A program made the translations under genes and the position numbers. A DNA stretch of 64,000 nt from Acidobacteriota bacterium (GTDB taxonomy: Bacteria > Acidobacteriota > Blastocatellia > RBC074): NCBI GenBank assembly GCA_018268995.1, contig JAFDVL010000014.1:62001-126000 (forward strand), read 5' to 3'. How positions within the stretch are numbered: the stretch's first letter is position 1; each line of letters starts with the position of its first letter. Under the pieces are notes generated by a model. That model made no database searches. It had not been told where the DNA came from and worked only from the letters and a program-made list of their open reading frames with translations. Of the stretch, positions 35,430-44,237 are shown one piece after another.

Positions 35430-35762
35430 CTATGAAAGAATGAGATAGGATTGTTCCGCATCCAAACCGAACGTGTGAATACGAATGGAATTTTTGCGAA
35501 GCATTTCTTCAACGGTTTTGACGGGACAATTTCCCACGCGCAACCAGATGAATTTGGGTGGAAAACCATATAACAAACTGCGAGCTTGAAAATCGGAGTC
35601 TTTGGAAACAATCGTGAAATGGTCTTTTCTGGCCAACTCCCAAATTATGGAATCTGTTGTTGCTTGCAAATTGAATTCACGGACGTGCGCACTGTCAGGA
35701 AAAATGTCAGCCAGCAACGTAGGCAAACGCGGGGAGAGGTTTTCATCGAATAACAATTTCAT
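35430..35762 (-). CDS. DUF5615 PIN-like toxin candidate
   Basis: A 110-residue protein with a PIN-like nuclease fold. The acidic residues lie in MKLLFDENLSPRL, ELARKDHFTIVSKDSDF (DSDF block) and the terminal part. DUF5615 proteins are paired with DUF433 proteins in type II toxin-antitoxin-like modules. Here ATG 35762 overlaps the DUF433 stop by 4 bases (ATGA). The frame is open to 35813, but the conserved MKLLFDEN start and the overlap fix the start. Targets of this family are not established. Confidence 0.82.
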   Translation of the reverse strand: MKLLFDENLSPRLPTLLADIFPDSAHVREFNLQATTDSIIWELARKDHFTIVSKDSDFQARSLLYGFPPKFIWLRVGNCPVKTVEEMLRKNSIRIHTFGLDAEQSYLILS

Positions 35763-35983
35763 CAAGAAACAATCGCAAGTTTTCGTTCTCGATCTGCCGC
35801 AAATGCTAGACAAGCTCTTATGTCATCCAATGTCAAATCAGGAAACTCGTCCACGATTTCTTCGGGCGTCATGCCTCCTGCCAGATACTCCAACACATCT
35901 GTCACCGTCATTCTCAATCCGCGAATGCACGGCTTACCACTACGTTTGTCTGGTTCAATGGTAATGATGTCACGATAATCCAT
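35762..35983 (-). CDS. DUF433 antitoxin candidate
   Basis: A 73-residue helix-turn-helix protein of the DUF433 family (GKPCIRGLRMTVTDVLEYLA, GGMTPEEIVDEFPDLT), normal in length. It probably binds and neutralises the DUF5615 protein and represses the pair. ATG 35983 is chosen over the TTG at 35989; no clear Shine-Dalgarno sequence is seen. The module is inserted between the aldolase and the sugar isomerase genes, all on the same strand. Confidence 0.85.
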   Translation of the reverse strand: MDYRDIITIEPDKRSGKPCIRGLRMTVTDVLEYLAGGMTPEEIVDEFPDLTLDDIRACLAFAADRERKLAIVS

Positions 35984-35995
35984 AAACAAAATATA

Positions 35996-36913
35996 TCACA
36001 CGCCATAAGCCTCGCTGACACGCGCTTTGAGAAATTCAAAGTCACGTTGTATTGCGACCAGCGTATTGTCTTCGATTTCAGCCGGAGTTTTGCCTGCAAT
36101 TTCGTATTCGATGTGCAAGGAAATCGGGCCTTGAAAGTTCACCTTTTTAAGAACTTGAAAATAGGCTTTCCAATCCACTGCGCCCTCGCCGAGCGGGCAA
36201 TTTTTCTGCCGCCAGCCTTTGCTGGTTTTTTCGGGATAGGAATCTTTGACGGCAATCATTTTGATGCGCGGGGCCGCCAGATTTAGCGCCATTTTCCAGG
36301 CCGCTACGCCGCCTTCCGCAACTGCGTGGCGAATGTCGAAGTAATATCCAACCCATTTCGGCGGCAGGCTGTCAATCACGTTGGCGACGTCCCAGATGGG
36401 CGCGCCGATGTTGGCTTCGTGATTATGAAATCCGATCTGCACGCCGCTTTCCTGACAGAGTTCAGCCAGACTCGTGAAGTCTGTCATTGCCTTGTCCAAT
36501 TCCTTGCGCACGTCCACAAAGTCGTATTTGTAATAGCCCGGTTTCAGATATGGAATCCGCAGTTTGCCTGCGGTTTGCAAAATCGGTTTGGCGGTTGGCT
36601 CACTAGCCGAATGCAGATCCGTTGTAATCATCGGCACGCTTAACCCTGCGGCACGAATGGCAGCCACGGCTTGCGGCAGGTCTTCAACTGCGCGTTCGGG
36701 CAACACGTGTCCTTTGGGACGTACGGTCAGGTCTATGCCACCGAAGCCAAGTTTTTTGACGGTTGCTCCGAGCTTTTGCCAATTCAGGTTAGGCAGGTGC
36801 TTTGAGAACAAACAGAATGTGCCATTGAATCCATTGGCAAACGCGAGTTTGGGCAAAGCCGCCAGGGTCGCGGTGGCGGTTGCTGTTTTGATGAAGTCTC
36901 GTCGTGAATTCAT
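35996..36913 (-). CDS. Tat-exported sugar phosphate isomerase/epimerase-like TIM barrel
   Basis: A 305-residue protein with a twin-arginine signal (MNSRRDFIKTATATATLAAL, cleavage near AFANG). It has a xylose-isomerase-like TIM barrel: GFGGIDLTVRPKGH, VQIGFHNHEA, YYFDIRHAVAEGG and AVKDSYPEK carry the typical metal-ligand Glu/Asp/His positions. Export by Tat suggests folding with metal in the cytoplasm. It lies 14 bases downstream of the Gfo/Idh/MocA-type oxidoreductase gene, also Tat-exported. Such pairs are common in Acidobacteriota and Planctomycetota and probably process keto-sugars in the periplasm. The substrate is unknown. Confidence 0.85.
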   Translation of the reverse strand: MNSRRDFIKTATATATLAALPKLAFANGFNGTFCLFSKHLPNLNWQKLGATVKKLGFGGIDLTVRPKGHVLPERAVEDLPQAVAAIRAAGLSVPMITTDLHSASEPTAKPILQTAGKLRIPYLKPGYYKYDFVDVRKELDKAMTDFTSLAELCQESGVQIGFHNHEANIGAPIWDVANVIDSLPPKWVGYYFDIRHAVAEGGVAAWKMALNLAAPRIKMIAVKDSYPEKTSKGWRQKNCPLGEGAVDWKAYFQVLKKVNFQGPISLHIEYEIAGKTPAEIEDNTLVAIQRDFEFLKARVSEAYGV

Positions 36914-36927
36914 AAATGTCTTTGCGG

Positions 36928-38280
36928 TTAGGCCATCGTTGGAAATTTGAATGGTGCGCGGTATTTGTAGCTTAACAACCGATTCGCCGCATCATTGTTG
37001 GTGAATCGCTCCGTTTTTGCATCCCATTCCAGATATGCCTTTTGTTTGTACGCGATATTGCCGAGTAAACAGGCTGTCGTGCTGCGATGCCCGGTTTCAA
37101 TGTCGCAATTCGCTTTTTGCCTTGATTTCACTGCGTCCAGAAAGTTGCGGGCGTGATGTCTGGTGTCGGCATCGCCAGTACCTTTGCGGGCTTCGATCAT
37201 CGGCTTCGCGCCTTTGCGCCAACCACTGTCCAGCGAGCGATCCAATGGCGTGCGCGCGAAAAACTCGAACGGATTGATGTTGTCCGGCACGACTTCATAT
37301 CCGTTGCTTTGCAAATACAACGTGCCTTTTGTGCCGCGAAATTCGATCTCGCCGCGATTCAGCCCGGCAGCGTGCGAATTGGCATTGATCTGCGTGAACG
37401 TCACCAGCGTGTTGCCTGGATAGAGCCACGAAACTTCAATCGTGTCGGGAATCTCGCGGTTATCTTCAATCGCAAACTTGCCACCCATCGCCGTGACTGC
37501 TGTGGGTGCTTCCTGTCCCAATCCCCAGTGAATTGCGTCAAGGTAATGCACACCGAAGTTCGTAACCTGTCCGCCTGAATAATCCCAAAACCAACGGAAG
37601 CGATAGAACGTGCGGTTTTTATTGTAGGCTTTCAGCGGCGCAGGCCCCAGCCACGCGTCCCAGTCCACATCTGCCGGAGGCTTTTCGTTGGGGGGATTTC
37701 CGATGCCTTTGGGCCATTCGTTTTGAATATGAAACGCGCGCACCGCTATCACTTTGCCGAGATACCCGGAACGCACGATTTCACAGGCTTCGCGCACAAA
37801 TGACGCGGAACGACGATGAATCCCAACTTGTGTGACGCGATTGTGCTTGCGCGCCGCATTCACCATTGCGCGGCCTTCATTCACGGTCAGGGCCAACGGC
37901 TTTTCGACGTACACATCCTTGCCTGCTTCACAGGCCTGAATCATTTGCAGCGCGTGCCAGTGATCAGGCGTGCAAACCGCAACGGCATCGAGGTCTTTCA
38001 GCTCAATCAGTTTGCGGTAATCTTTGAAGTGTTTGGGGTTCGTGCCGATCTTTTTAGAAGCAAAATCCATGTACGGTTGATAGATGTCGCACACGGCAGG
38101 AATCTCGCAATCCTGTTGTTTCAGAAACGCATCCAGTACCTGATCGCCGCGATTGCCGAGCGCGATGAATCCGACCCGTATGCGATCATTGGCACCGAGA
38201 ATTTTGTTGTAGCTGATGGCCGTGGTGACGCTGGCCGCCGCAGCCGTTTTGGCGAAATTTCTGCGAGTAAGTTGGCGCAT
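36928..38280 (-). CDS. Tat-exported Gfo/Idh/MocA-family oxidoreductase
   Basis: A 450-residue NAD(P)-dependent sugar oxidoreductase with a Tat signal ([18 protein letters not shown]). The Rossmann fold starts [13 protein letters not shown], with [12 protein letters not shown] and the catalytic-site motif EKPLA. The C-terminal domain ([20 protein letters not shown]) ends with [20 protein letters not shown], typical of the exported subgroup. Some exported members use a tightly bound cofactor and act as glycoside hydrolases of the GH109 kind. It is the first gene of the pair with 35996. The leader shows no strong Shine-Dalgarno sequence. Confidence 0.88.
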   Translation of the reverse strand: MRQLTRRNFAKTAAAASVTTAISYNKILGANDRIRVGFIALGNRGDQVLDAFLKQQDCEIPAVCDIYQPYMDFASKKIGTNPKHFKDYRKLIELKDLDAVAVCTPDHWHALQMIQACEAGKDVYVEKPLALTVNEGRAMVNAARKHNRVTQVGIHRRSASFVREACEIVRSGYLGKVIAVRAFHIQNEWPKGIGNPPNEKPPADVDWDAWLGPAPLKAYNKNRTFYRFRWFWDYSGGQVTNFGVHYLDAIHWGLGQEAPTAVTAMGGKFAIEDNREIPDTIEVSWLYPGNTLVTFTQINANSHAAGLNRGEIEFRGTKGTLYLQSNGYEVVPDNINPFEFFARTPLDRSLDSGWRKGAKPMIEARKGTGDADTRHHARNFLDAVKSRQKANCDIETGHRSTTACLLGNIAYKQKAYLEWDAKTERFTNNDAANRLLSYKYRAPFKFPTMA

Positions 38281-38439
38281 ATTGATTCTTGGGGGTGACC
38301 CACAGAGAACGCAGACCGCCTGAAGAATTTTTTAGACAGGAGGGGCAAGATTTTTCCAGGATTCAGGTAGATTTCTTGTCATTTCTTGAAGCAATCTTGT
38401 GAATTCTGTCTGAGCTTTCTTCAGGGGGCAAACTCTGTT

Positions 38440-38703
38440 TCATTCAATGATGACTTTGTTGCTGGCACTGCGCCCGAAGGTTTCCGGTTGATGTATTTCT
38501 TCGGCTTTGGCCGGAGGCATAACAAATTTTCCAGGAGTCGTCGCGCGTGCAGCGTAAGCATAGTTGTAAACGCCTTCCCACAGCAAGGACGTGAACGCTT
38601 TGGACTCGTTCATCACGCAAGTTTTGGCATTTGTACCAACCGATAGCGTGACGGCGTGTCTTTCCTTCTTTGCCCCGGCGACTGCCAGCGTTATCGGAAC
38701 TTT
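38440..38703 (-). pseudogene. 3' remnant of a bacterial alpha-2-macroglobulin gene
   Basis: On the minus strand this frame reads KVPITLAVAGAKK near 38703 and continues SLLWEGVYNYAYAARATTPG, KFVMPPAKAEEIHQPETFG, ending RSASNKVIIE and TGA at 38442-38440. The RATTPGKFVMPPAKAEE block and the following ETFGRS are the hallmark end of bacterial alpha-2-macroglobulins, large (about 1500-1900 aa) protease traps. Only about 88 codons remain, and the frame runs directly out of the stop of the YidB-like gene. The rest has been deleted. The 158 bases between it and 38280 hold no gene; a loose AGACAG...CTGTCT repeat lies there. Confidence 0.7.
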
Positions 38704-38706
38704 ACT

Positions 38707-39144
38707 TTAGGATGCTTTGGCAACGGCTGTTGTTGCCGAGCGCAGTTGGTTACTCCACAAGGCACGGCGAATATCGTTTGGATGTGTAAAATCAGCTGCT
38801 CGGTACAGGGCGAGTTGTCCAACCAGAATCGGAATCAGAAAGGCTAGCACCTCGGTGGTTTGCAGCAGGGAAAGCTTTGCTTTGTCGGCAATGTGTTGCA
38901 AGGTGATGGTCGGGAGCGCCGCGGTGAGTTGTGCTGGAGTGATTGTTTTATTTGGATCAGCGGCGAGCCAGGCTTCGACGTACTCCTCCATGCCCGCGCG
39001 GCGAAAGTTAGTGAGAAAGCCTTCCACTCCGCCCGCATCCTGCCTGTTTAGCGTAGCCATTAGGGCCGAAATTACGGCAATGCCTTTATTCCCCAAATCA
39101 AACCGTTCGGTAGTTTCATTAATTAGTAAGTCTATAAATACCAT
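38707..39144 (-). CDS. YidB-like DUF937 protein
   Basis: A 145-residue protein of the YidB/DUF937 family: FDLGNKGIAVISALMATL, GGVEGFLTNFRRAGMEEYVE, TITPAQLTAAL and IADKAKLSLLQTTEVLAFL follow the family order. YidB's role in E. coli is not known, and newer work links the fold to cell-envelope or secretion contexts. GGAGGAGAT before the ATG is a strong ribosome site. The last 25 residues are unlike the family and abut the alpha-2-macroglobulin remnant. The deletion that left that remnant may also have changed this end. Confidence 0.78.
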   Translation of the reverse strand: MVFIDLLINETTERFDLGNKGIAVISALMATLNRQDAGGVEGFLTNFRRAGMEEYVEAWLAADPNKTITPAQLTAALPTITLQHIADKAKLSLLQTTEVLAFLIPILVGQLALYRAADFTHPNDIRRALWSNQLRSATTAVAKAS

Positions 39145-39269
39145 CCTGAATCTCCTCCTGACTCCTCCGCAAAAGGTCGAATTTTACACCCGCACTTTTA
39201 CGGAAAAGCGTTCTAAGCCATTCGTCTTTTGGCGAAAGACACGAAATTGTAAGCTAGCTCAAGACTTTG

Positions 39270-39422
39270 CTATGACCTTGGCTGTTCAGGCTGCTTTTGG
39301 CTGGACGAAGCGGGATCAATCGGCGGGGGATTCGTTTTAGAAAAAGCGGCTCCGATAAGAAGCCATAAAATTGCGACGGGTAAAGGGGCATACAAAAGAA
39401 TCGTGAGTATTTGTTCGATCAC
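39270..39422 (-). CDS. Small single-helix membrane protein (50 aa)
   Basis: A 50-residue frame with GTG start at 39422 and a perfect AGGAGG eight bases upstream. It reads MIEQILTILLYAPLPVAILW, LLIGAAFSKTNPPP and ends QPEQPRS. One transmembrane helix (about residues 3-25) and a short Pro/Ser/Gln-rich hydrophilic tail are clear. It lies between the YidB-like and GMC genes on the same strand. It is too short for most annotation cut-offs. Function unknown. Confidence 0.6.
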   Translation of the reverse strand: MIEQILTILLYAPLPVAILWLLIGAAFSKTNPPPIDPASSSQKQPEQPRS

Positions 39423-39438
39423 CGGGGTTTCCTCCTGC

Positions 39439-39463
39439 TATTTCGGTAGTAATAATTGATCAA
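39439..39463. promoter_or_regulatory. Conserved 25-base element, copy 1
   Basis: This segment and 41412-41436 agree at 21 of 25 bases (core TTCGGTAGTA, then ATTG-TCAA) in the same orientation. Copy 1 lies directly upstream of the Shine-Dalgarno sequence of the 50-aa gene. On the minus strand it starts TTGATC, but no -10 follows at the right distance. It could be an operator, a promoter of unusual class or a repeat remnant. Confidence 0.4.
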
Positions 39464-39562
39464 TAAGTCAGGATCGTACCAAATGAAAAGTATTTGGCCT
39501 ATCCGTATCGGTACGTAATTCCTACGCAAAAATACCGTAGGATTGAACTGTGAATCTCTGGC

Positions 39563-41185
39563 TCAGAGATTTCCTTTTCGTCTTTGTTCTGCCAGATAAC
39601 GGGCACTGCGTACGGCAATAGCCGCGATAGTTAACGTCGGATTCTTTTCCGGGAAAGTCGTAAAACAGCTTGCGTCCACAACGAACAGGTTCTTGATGTC
39701 GTGTGACTGGCAATATGAATTTAAAACCGATGTTTTGGGACTCTTGCCCATCCGCACCGTGCCGACTTCGTGTGAAGCAAAGCCGCCGATTTGATTGTTG
39801 AAATCACCCGGTGTCAACTCGGCCCCCAATGTCTCGTACATTTGCCGCGCGGTGTCAACGATGGCTTTGAAAAGCGCGCGGTCGGCGGGACTGAACTCAA
39901 AATGAATAATCGGAATCGGGATGCCGAATTTGTCCACTTTCCGTGGATCAGTCGTGACTCGATTGGTCGGACGGTGCTCAACCTTTCCGTAACCGCCCAT
40001 CTGAAACAACGCTGGCTGCAAATCACGTACACGAGTTTTATAGCTCAACCCAAATCCTGGAACTGATTTGGCATGGAGCGGATACCGTCGGGACACGTAA
40101 TTCATCTGATAGCCGTACCCGCCTACAAAATCCTTGTGCTTGTCCACGAAGCGGGGAATGTATGCGTGATCAGTTACTCCATCCCCTTGCCACGTGTCAG
40201 TCTTTACTAAATCTTTCAAGTATCCGGTAAATGTTGTTTGCGAATGCCCGCCCAGATAACGGCCTACGATGTCATTATTATTGGCCAGACCATTGGGAAA
40301 TCTGGAGCTTTTGGAATTCAATAGCAAACGTGCAGATTCGATGGAAGCGCAACTGACGACCACTACCTTTGCATACACTTCTTCGACCTTGCCTGTGATG
40401 CGGTCTACAAAAGAAACGCCACTGACACGCCCGTCTTGATTGATCAAAACCTCACGCGCCAACGCATTCGTGCGTAAAGTAAGTTTGCCGGTTGCCAGTG
40501 CCTCCGGGATGACCGTGATGTCGCTTGACCAAATCGCACGCACATCACAGACGTCCATACAATGTCCGCAGTAGTGACAAGCGCCACGATTTTTCCGACT
40601 TTTTAGCAAAACCGCTTTGCGCGAGGCGATCAGATTGATGCCGAGTTTTTTTAATTGTGGTTTGGCAAATATTTCTGCACAGCGCAGAGGCGGCGCTTCT
40701 GCGACGAAATTTCCATCAGGCAAATGCTTGAGATTTTCACGCGTGCCGAACACATGCATTTCCTGTTCGACGTAATCGTAAAACGGTGCAAGCTCCTCAT
40801 ATGTCAATGGCCAATCTTCTTCGATGCCATTGAGCGACCATTCACGGAAGTCGTCCGGGGCAAACCGATACGTCGCCGCATTCCAATGAAACGTCCGCCC
40901 GCCCAGGTTCCGAACGCGTGAAACTCCGATTTTGTCACCGTGGAATTCGATGTGCTTTTCGATGTCATCGGGATACATTTCTGCCTGATGACGAAAACCA
41001 AATCCGCGTTTTGGTAGTTCATACGGCCAGGCGTGATTGTTCATTTCGGCTACTTCGATCTTGCGCCCACCTTCGAGCAGAATAGTTTCTGCTCCTGCGG
41101 CGGTGAGTTCTTTGGCCATAAACCCGCCTGCCGCCCCTGAGCCAATGATACAAACGTCATAGATCTTTCTATTCTGAATATTCAT
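39563..41185 (-). CDS. GMC-family FAD oxidoreductase with iron-sulfur-type cysteine motif
   Basis: A 540-residue flavoprotein. The FAD-binding motif is CIIGSGAAGGFMAKEL near the start, RVRNLGGRTFHWNA follows, and HEVGTVRMG and FVVDASCFTTFPEKNPTLTI close the FAD site with the catalytic His. The motif CHYCGHCMDVC (about residue 202) resembles the cluster site of FAD-glucose and gluconate dehydrogenases. Those carry a 3Fe-4S centre and pass electrons to a cytochrome subunit. No small gamma subunit or cytochrome is adjacent. No signal peptide is visible; these enzymes are often carried out by a Tat-tagged partner. Probably a sugar or alcohol dehydrogenase. Confidence 0.88.
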   Translation of the reverse strand: MNIQNRKIYDVCIIGSGAAGGFMAKELTAAGAETILLEGGRKIEVAEMNNHAWPYELPKRGFGFRHQAEMYPDDIEKHIEFHGDKIGVSRVRNLGGRTFHWNAATYRFAPDDFREWSLNGIEEDWPLTYEELAPFYDYVEQEMHVFGTRENLKHLPDGNFVAEAPPLRCAEIFAKPQLKKLGINLIASRKAVLLKSRKNRGACHYCGHCMDVCDVRAIWSSDITVIPEALATGKLTLRTNALAREVLINQDGRVSGVSFVDRITGKVEEVYAKVVVVSCASIESARLLLNSKSSRFPNGLANNNDIVGRYLGGHSQTTFTGYLKDLVKTDTWQGDGVTDHAYIPRFVDKHKDFVGGYGYQMNYVSRRYPLHAKSVPGFGLSYKTRVRDLQPALFQMGGYGKVEHRPTNRVTTDPRKVDKFGIPIPIIHFEFSPADRALFKAIVDTARQMYETLGAELTPGDFNNQIGGFASHEVGTVRMGKSPKTSVLNSYCQSHDIKNLFVVDASCFTTFPEKNPTLTIAAIAVRSARYLAEQRRKGNL

Positions 41186-41411
41186 AGTGAAGCGTTCTAC
41201 CCTTACTTATTCCATGACTTGTGCCAGATGAAAAGGGGCGACGAGAATTTAAGTCAAAGTGACAAAATTTGACCGATTTGAACAATGAGTTGCACTGGGT
41301 GGAAATAGTAAGTGATTGATTTGTAATAGATTAAACACAAAGAGCTAAAATTTAATCACTTTGAAGAATTTAACTTGCTTTAAGAGGTCGAATTGATTAC
41401 ACTGCGCGTGC

Positions 41412-41436
41412 TTTTTCGGTAGTAGTTATTGGTCAA
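41412..41436. promoter_or_regulatory. Conserved 25-base element, copy 2
   Basis: It matches 39439-39463 at 21 of 25 positions. It lies about 230 bases upstream of the GMC gene start on the minus strand and 75-95 bases before the hairpin at 41506. The two copies bracket the GMC gene. Confidence 0.4.
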
Positions 41437-41505
41437 GCGAAAAGCAATGTGAGGTCAACGGGGCGACGGATCATTGTTTTTCGCTTGTTTGTTTTTTAGC
41501 TGCAA

Positions 41506-41581
41506 AAATGCCAGAGAATTTTGGAAAGACTCTGGCGGCTCCTTCCGCAACCTAATTACCTTCCCAGCTTCTCTGGCATTT
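41506..41581 (-). terminator. Long-loop inverted repeat after the propeller gene
   Basis: AAATGCCAGAGAA (41506) and TTCTCTGGCATTT (41569) are perfect 13-base inverted copies with a 50-base loop, which holds a third partial copy (GACTCTGGC). It begins 18 bases beyond the stop of the minus-strand propeller gene. It probably acts as a terminator, possibly in both directions. Confidence 0.5.
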
Positions 41582-41598
41582 CTTAAATACGAACTGTT

Positions 41599-43926
41599 TT
41601 ATTGTCCGATTTGCCTTTTGCGACCAGCGACCTGCTTATTCATCAGGTAGACACCGCCGGAAAAAGATCCAATACAAACGCCTGTTGGGTCGAATGGGTC
41701 TGCGCTCATGGTGTATAGACGCTGGCTTGGTAAGCGAAGGGTTTCAATAGGCTCCCAGGAACGGCCTTTATCCGTCGAATGGTATAGGCCACCTTGTCGT
41801 TGATCACCCACATACAATTCATCAGGATTGTTGGGATTGATGACAATGGCACTGGTTGCGATTGACGTGCGCATGCCATTGCCGCGTTGTTCCCATGTTT
41901 TTCCTCCGTCGTAAGTGAGAAAGAAACCATCATTTGTGCCGACATAGATTGTCGCAGGTTCGCGGGGATCAAAGAGGACGTTTAGAATGCGTAACGTTTT
42001 GGGCGCAATGGTCATTGGAGAAAAGGTTTCGCCGTTATCGTAAGAGACAAACAACTTGTCGTCCGCACCAACTAAAACGACCCCTGGAACCATCGGGTTT
42101 GTGGTGACGACGTTGAAGTATGGGTGCATGGGGTTATCAAATTTGATCTGTTTCCAGCCCTTCTTTTCATCGCGTGTAATAAAAAGCCCATCCCAGGTTG
42201 CTGCAATCAATCCCCCGGAATCGCTGGAAGATCGTGGATAAATAGGAGCGATAGAGAAAATCTGTTTTTGTAGATCAAATGAATCATCTACGGGGACAGC
42301 CTCAGGCGCTGGTTCAGCCGGAACCGGTTTTTTTATGACCGGATTGCGCGGTTTATTGATGGTTTTGCTTTGCGGTGTGGCCTTACCTTTGGCGGTTGCT
42401 TTTTGCGGACGTGTTTGTACGACATTTTTTACTTTCGGCTGATCCTTCGGCGGTTCAACCGGAGCTTCTTTTTCTTTTACCACTTTGGCCCAACTCAACC
42501 CGCGATCCTCTGAACGATAAAGTCCATGATTGGTGCCTGCGTAAATGGTTTCGGGACGTTCCAGGGATTGATGAATCGCATAAACGTCGCTGATGCCCAT
42601 ACCACGACCCGATTGTTGCCAGGTTAAGCCGCTATCCTCACTGACATACAATCCCCCATTCGCACCATCAAAACTGATTCCCGCATAAACGCGTCCACGT
42701 TCCGTGCGGTCGTGCGCCACAACACGAATCTGACGATTGATAAAGCCCAGGTTGCTTGGCTCAAATGTCTCGCCGCCGTCCGTGCTGATCAGAATTCCGT
42801 TGTCCTCGGTGCCGATGTAAACGCGGTCAGGCTGTTCGGGATGAATGGCGACTGCATTGATTACCTGACGCCGTGGTGACATTCCACCCATGCTCCAGGT
42901 TTGCCCACCATCTTTTGTATACCATAGCCCTTCGGTCGTGCCAGCAAAGACTACTTCAGGGCGCGACGGATGCTGAAAGATGACGTGGGTGCGGCGACTG
43001 GTGAAGGGAATGCCTTGAATTTTCGTCCATTTTTCTGAGGCATTTGTGGATTTATAAATGCCACTGCACGCGCTCATAAACATGGTGTCGGGATTGGTTC
43101 CATCAATGCTGATGCAAAAAATGTCGGAATCATCAATCATTCCGGTTTCCTTGGTCCCCGCGCGCGTCCAGGTCAAACCGCCATCCGCAGTTTTCCACGG
43201 CAAATGCGTTGTGCCAACGAAAATCACATTGGCATCACGCGGATCTGTAGCAACAGAGTGAAAGTTACGTAATTCGGGATCGTTATCTGGGGTGATCCGT
43301 TCCCAAGTGGTGCCGCGATCTTTCGAGCGATAAATGCCATCACGTGCGGCGACCAGCAGCATATTTGTATCTTTCGCGGATTGCACTAATCCCCGAATGG
43401 AGCGTCCACGCATTACCTCAATCTCGCGCCAAACCTCTCCCCCATCTTCACTGACGAACATCGCGCCGCCAGTTGCATCGCTGACCGCGTCTTTGATTTG
43501 CGTTGCCCCAATATAAATAACGTTGGGGTGTTCTCTGTCGAAATGAATGATCCCTAGCGAGTACCCCGGTGTTTTGACGCCTGGTTTGACACGCTGCCAG
43601 GTAATTCCATCATCCACGGAGCGAAATAGTTGCCCATCATTGGTGCCAACAAAAAGGCGATGGCTGTTGCGCGGATCAATCGCCATAGCCGCAACGTCGC
43701 CACCAAACGGGCCACTCATTTTCCAAACGCGTTCCTGTCCGACTGTGACAGTAGACGAGGTTTCCATGACCTCTGTCGCCGATACACTTGTGCCCAATCC
43801 AGCCCGAAAAACTTCATTGTCGAATGCAATTTGTGATTGTGCCTTGATTGAAAATCCAGCTGTCAGAAGAAAGAAAAGAACCAACCAGAAGGGGGGATTG
43901 AATCGAATCTGATTGCCTAAGCCCAT
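41599..43926 (-). CDS. Exported BNR/Asp-box (YCF48/VPS10-like) beta-propeller protein
   Basis: A 775-residue exported protein with a signal peptide (WLVLFFLLTAGFSIKAQS). Eleven Asp-box motifs of the S-x-D-x-G-x-T-W kind are visible (for example SVDDGITW, SKDRGTTW, TKDGGQTW, STDGGETF, TYDGGKTW, STDKGRSW). They indicate two stacked propellers as in sortilin/VPS10 and photosystem factor YCF48. A basic Pro/Lys-rich insert (about 490-550; PPKDQPKVKN, KPRNPVIKKPVPAEP) divides the halves. The AGGAG upstream of ATG 43926 lies inside the longer frame from 43944, so 43926 is the start. It has no catalytic sialidase residues that I can recognise. It probably binds proteins or glycans. Confidence 0.85.
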   Translation of the reverse strand: MGLGNQIRFNPPFWLVLFFLLTAGFSIKAQSQIAFDNEVFRAGLGTSVSATEVMETSSTVTVGQERVWKMSGPFGGDVAAMAIDPRNSHRLFVGTNDGQLFRSVDDGITWQRVKPGVKTPGYSLGIIHFDREHPNVIYIGATQIKDAVSDATGGAMFVSEDGGEVWREIEVMRGRSIRGLVQSAKDTNMLLVAARDGIYRSKDRGTTWERITPDNDPELRNFHSVATDPRDANVIFVGTTHLPWKTADGGLTWTRAGTKETGMIDDSDIFCISIDGTNPDTMFMSACSGIYKSTNASEKWTKIQGIPFTSRRTHVIFQHPSRPEVVFAGTTEGLWYTKDGGQTWSMGGMSPRRQVINAVAIHPEQPDRVYIGTEDNGILISTDGGETFEPSNLGFINRQIRVVAHDRTERGRVYAGISFDGANGGLYVSEDSGLTWQQSGRGMGISDVYAIHQSLERPETIYAGTNHGLYRSEDRGLSWAKVVKEKEAPVEPPKDQPKVKNVVQTRPQKATAKGKATPQSKTINKPRNPVIKKPVPAEPAPEAVPVDDSFDLQKQIFSIAPIYPRSSSDSGGLIAATWDGLFITRDEKKGWKQIKFDNPMHPYFNVVTTNPMVPGVVLVGADDKLFVSYDNGETFSPMTIAPKTLRILNVLFDPREPATIYVGTNDGFFLTYDGGKTWEQRGNGMRTSIATSAIVINPNNPDELYVGDQRQGGLYHSTDKGRSWEPIETLRLPSQRLYTMSADPFDPTGVCIGSFSGGVYLMNKQVAGRKRQIGQ

Positions 43927-44081
43927 GCAAACGTAACTCCTCATCTAACAAAATCTCGTGCAAACTTCTTCGCGGCATTTGGAGCACCGCAGCATCAAAA
44001 AAGTTGCCAGCGGGTGGGGGCAACGGCAACGAAAACAACATTTATCTTACCCTATTTGCACAGGAACAAAAAAACGATTTA

Positions 44082-44111
44082 TTGACACTGCTTTTACGTG
44101 CGTGCTAGAGT
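44082..44111 (+). promoter_or_regulatory. Probable promoter of the pilT-like operon
   Basis: A perfect TTGACA (44082-44087), an 18-base spacer and an extended -10 TG-C-TAGAGT (44103-44111), 126 bases before the first ATG. The long leader might hold regulation, but I see no riboswitch-like fold. Confidence 0.6.
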
Positions 44112-44237
44112 GCCCACGTTTTCCCGGACTCCAACACCCAACTTATTTCTGAAATCCAAGTACAAGGCTCCCAAACAATCAATTTCAAACCAATAGACCG
44201 ACGCGTTTATAGGTTCTGTTTCAAGTCGAGACTACGC

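Larger units (their letters stand above)
41186..41598. other. AT-rich intergenic stretch
   Basis: No gene is supported here. It is markedly AT-rich from about 41230 to 41400. It contains copy 2 of the 25-base element (41412-41436) and the hairpin at 41506-41581. The leader of the GMC gene is at its left end and the 3' end of the propeller gene at its right. Confidence 0.6.

Noticed and set aside
38717..39340. A 207-codon plus-strand frame over the YidB-like gene
   Set aside because: The minus strand carries a recognisable DUF937 protein with a strong ribosome site; the plus frame has neither.
41210..41226. TGGCAC on the minus strand as a sigma-54 -24 element of the GMC gene
   Set aside because: No TTGC-like -12 follows at the required distance.
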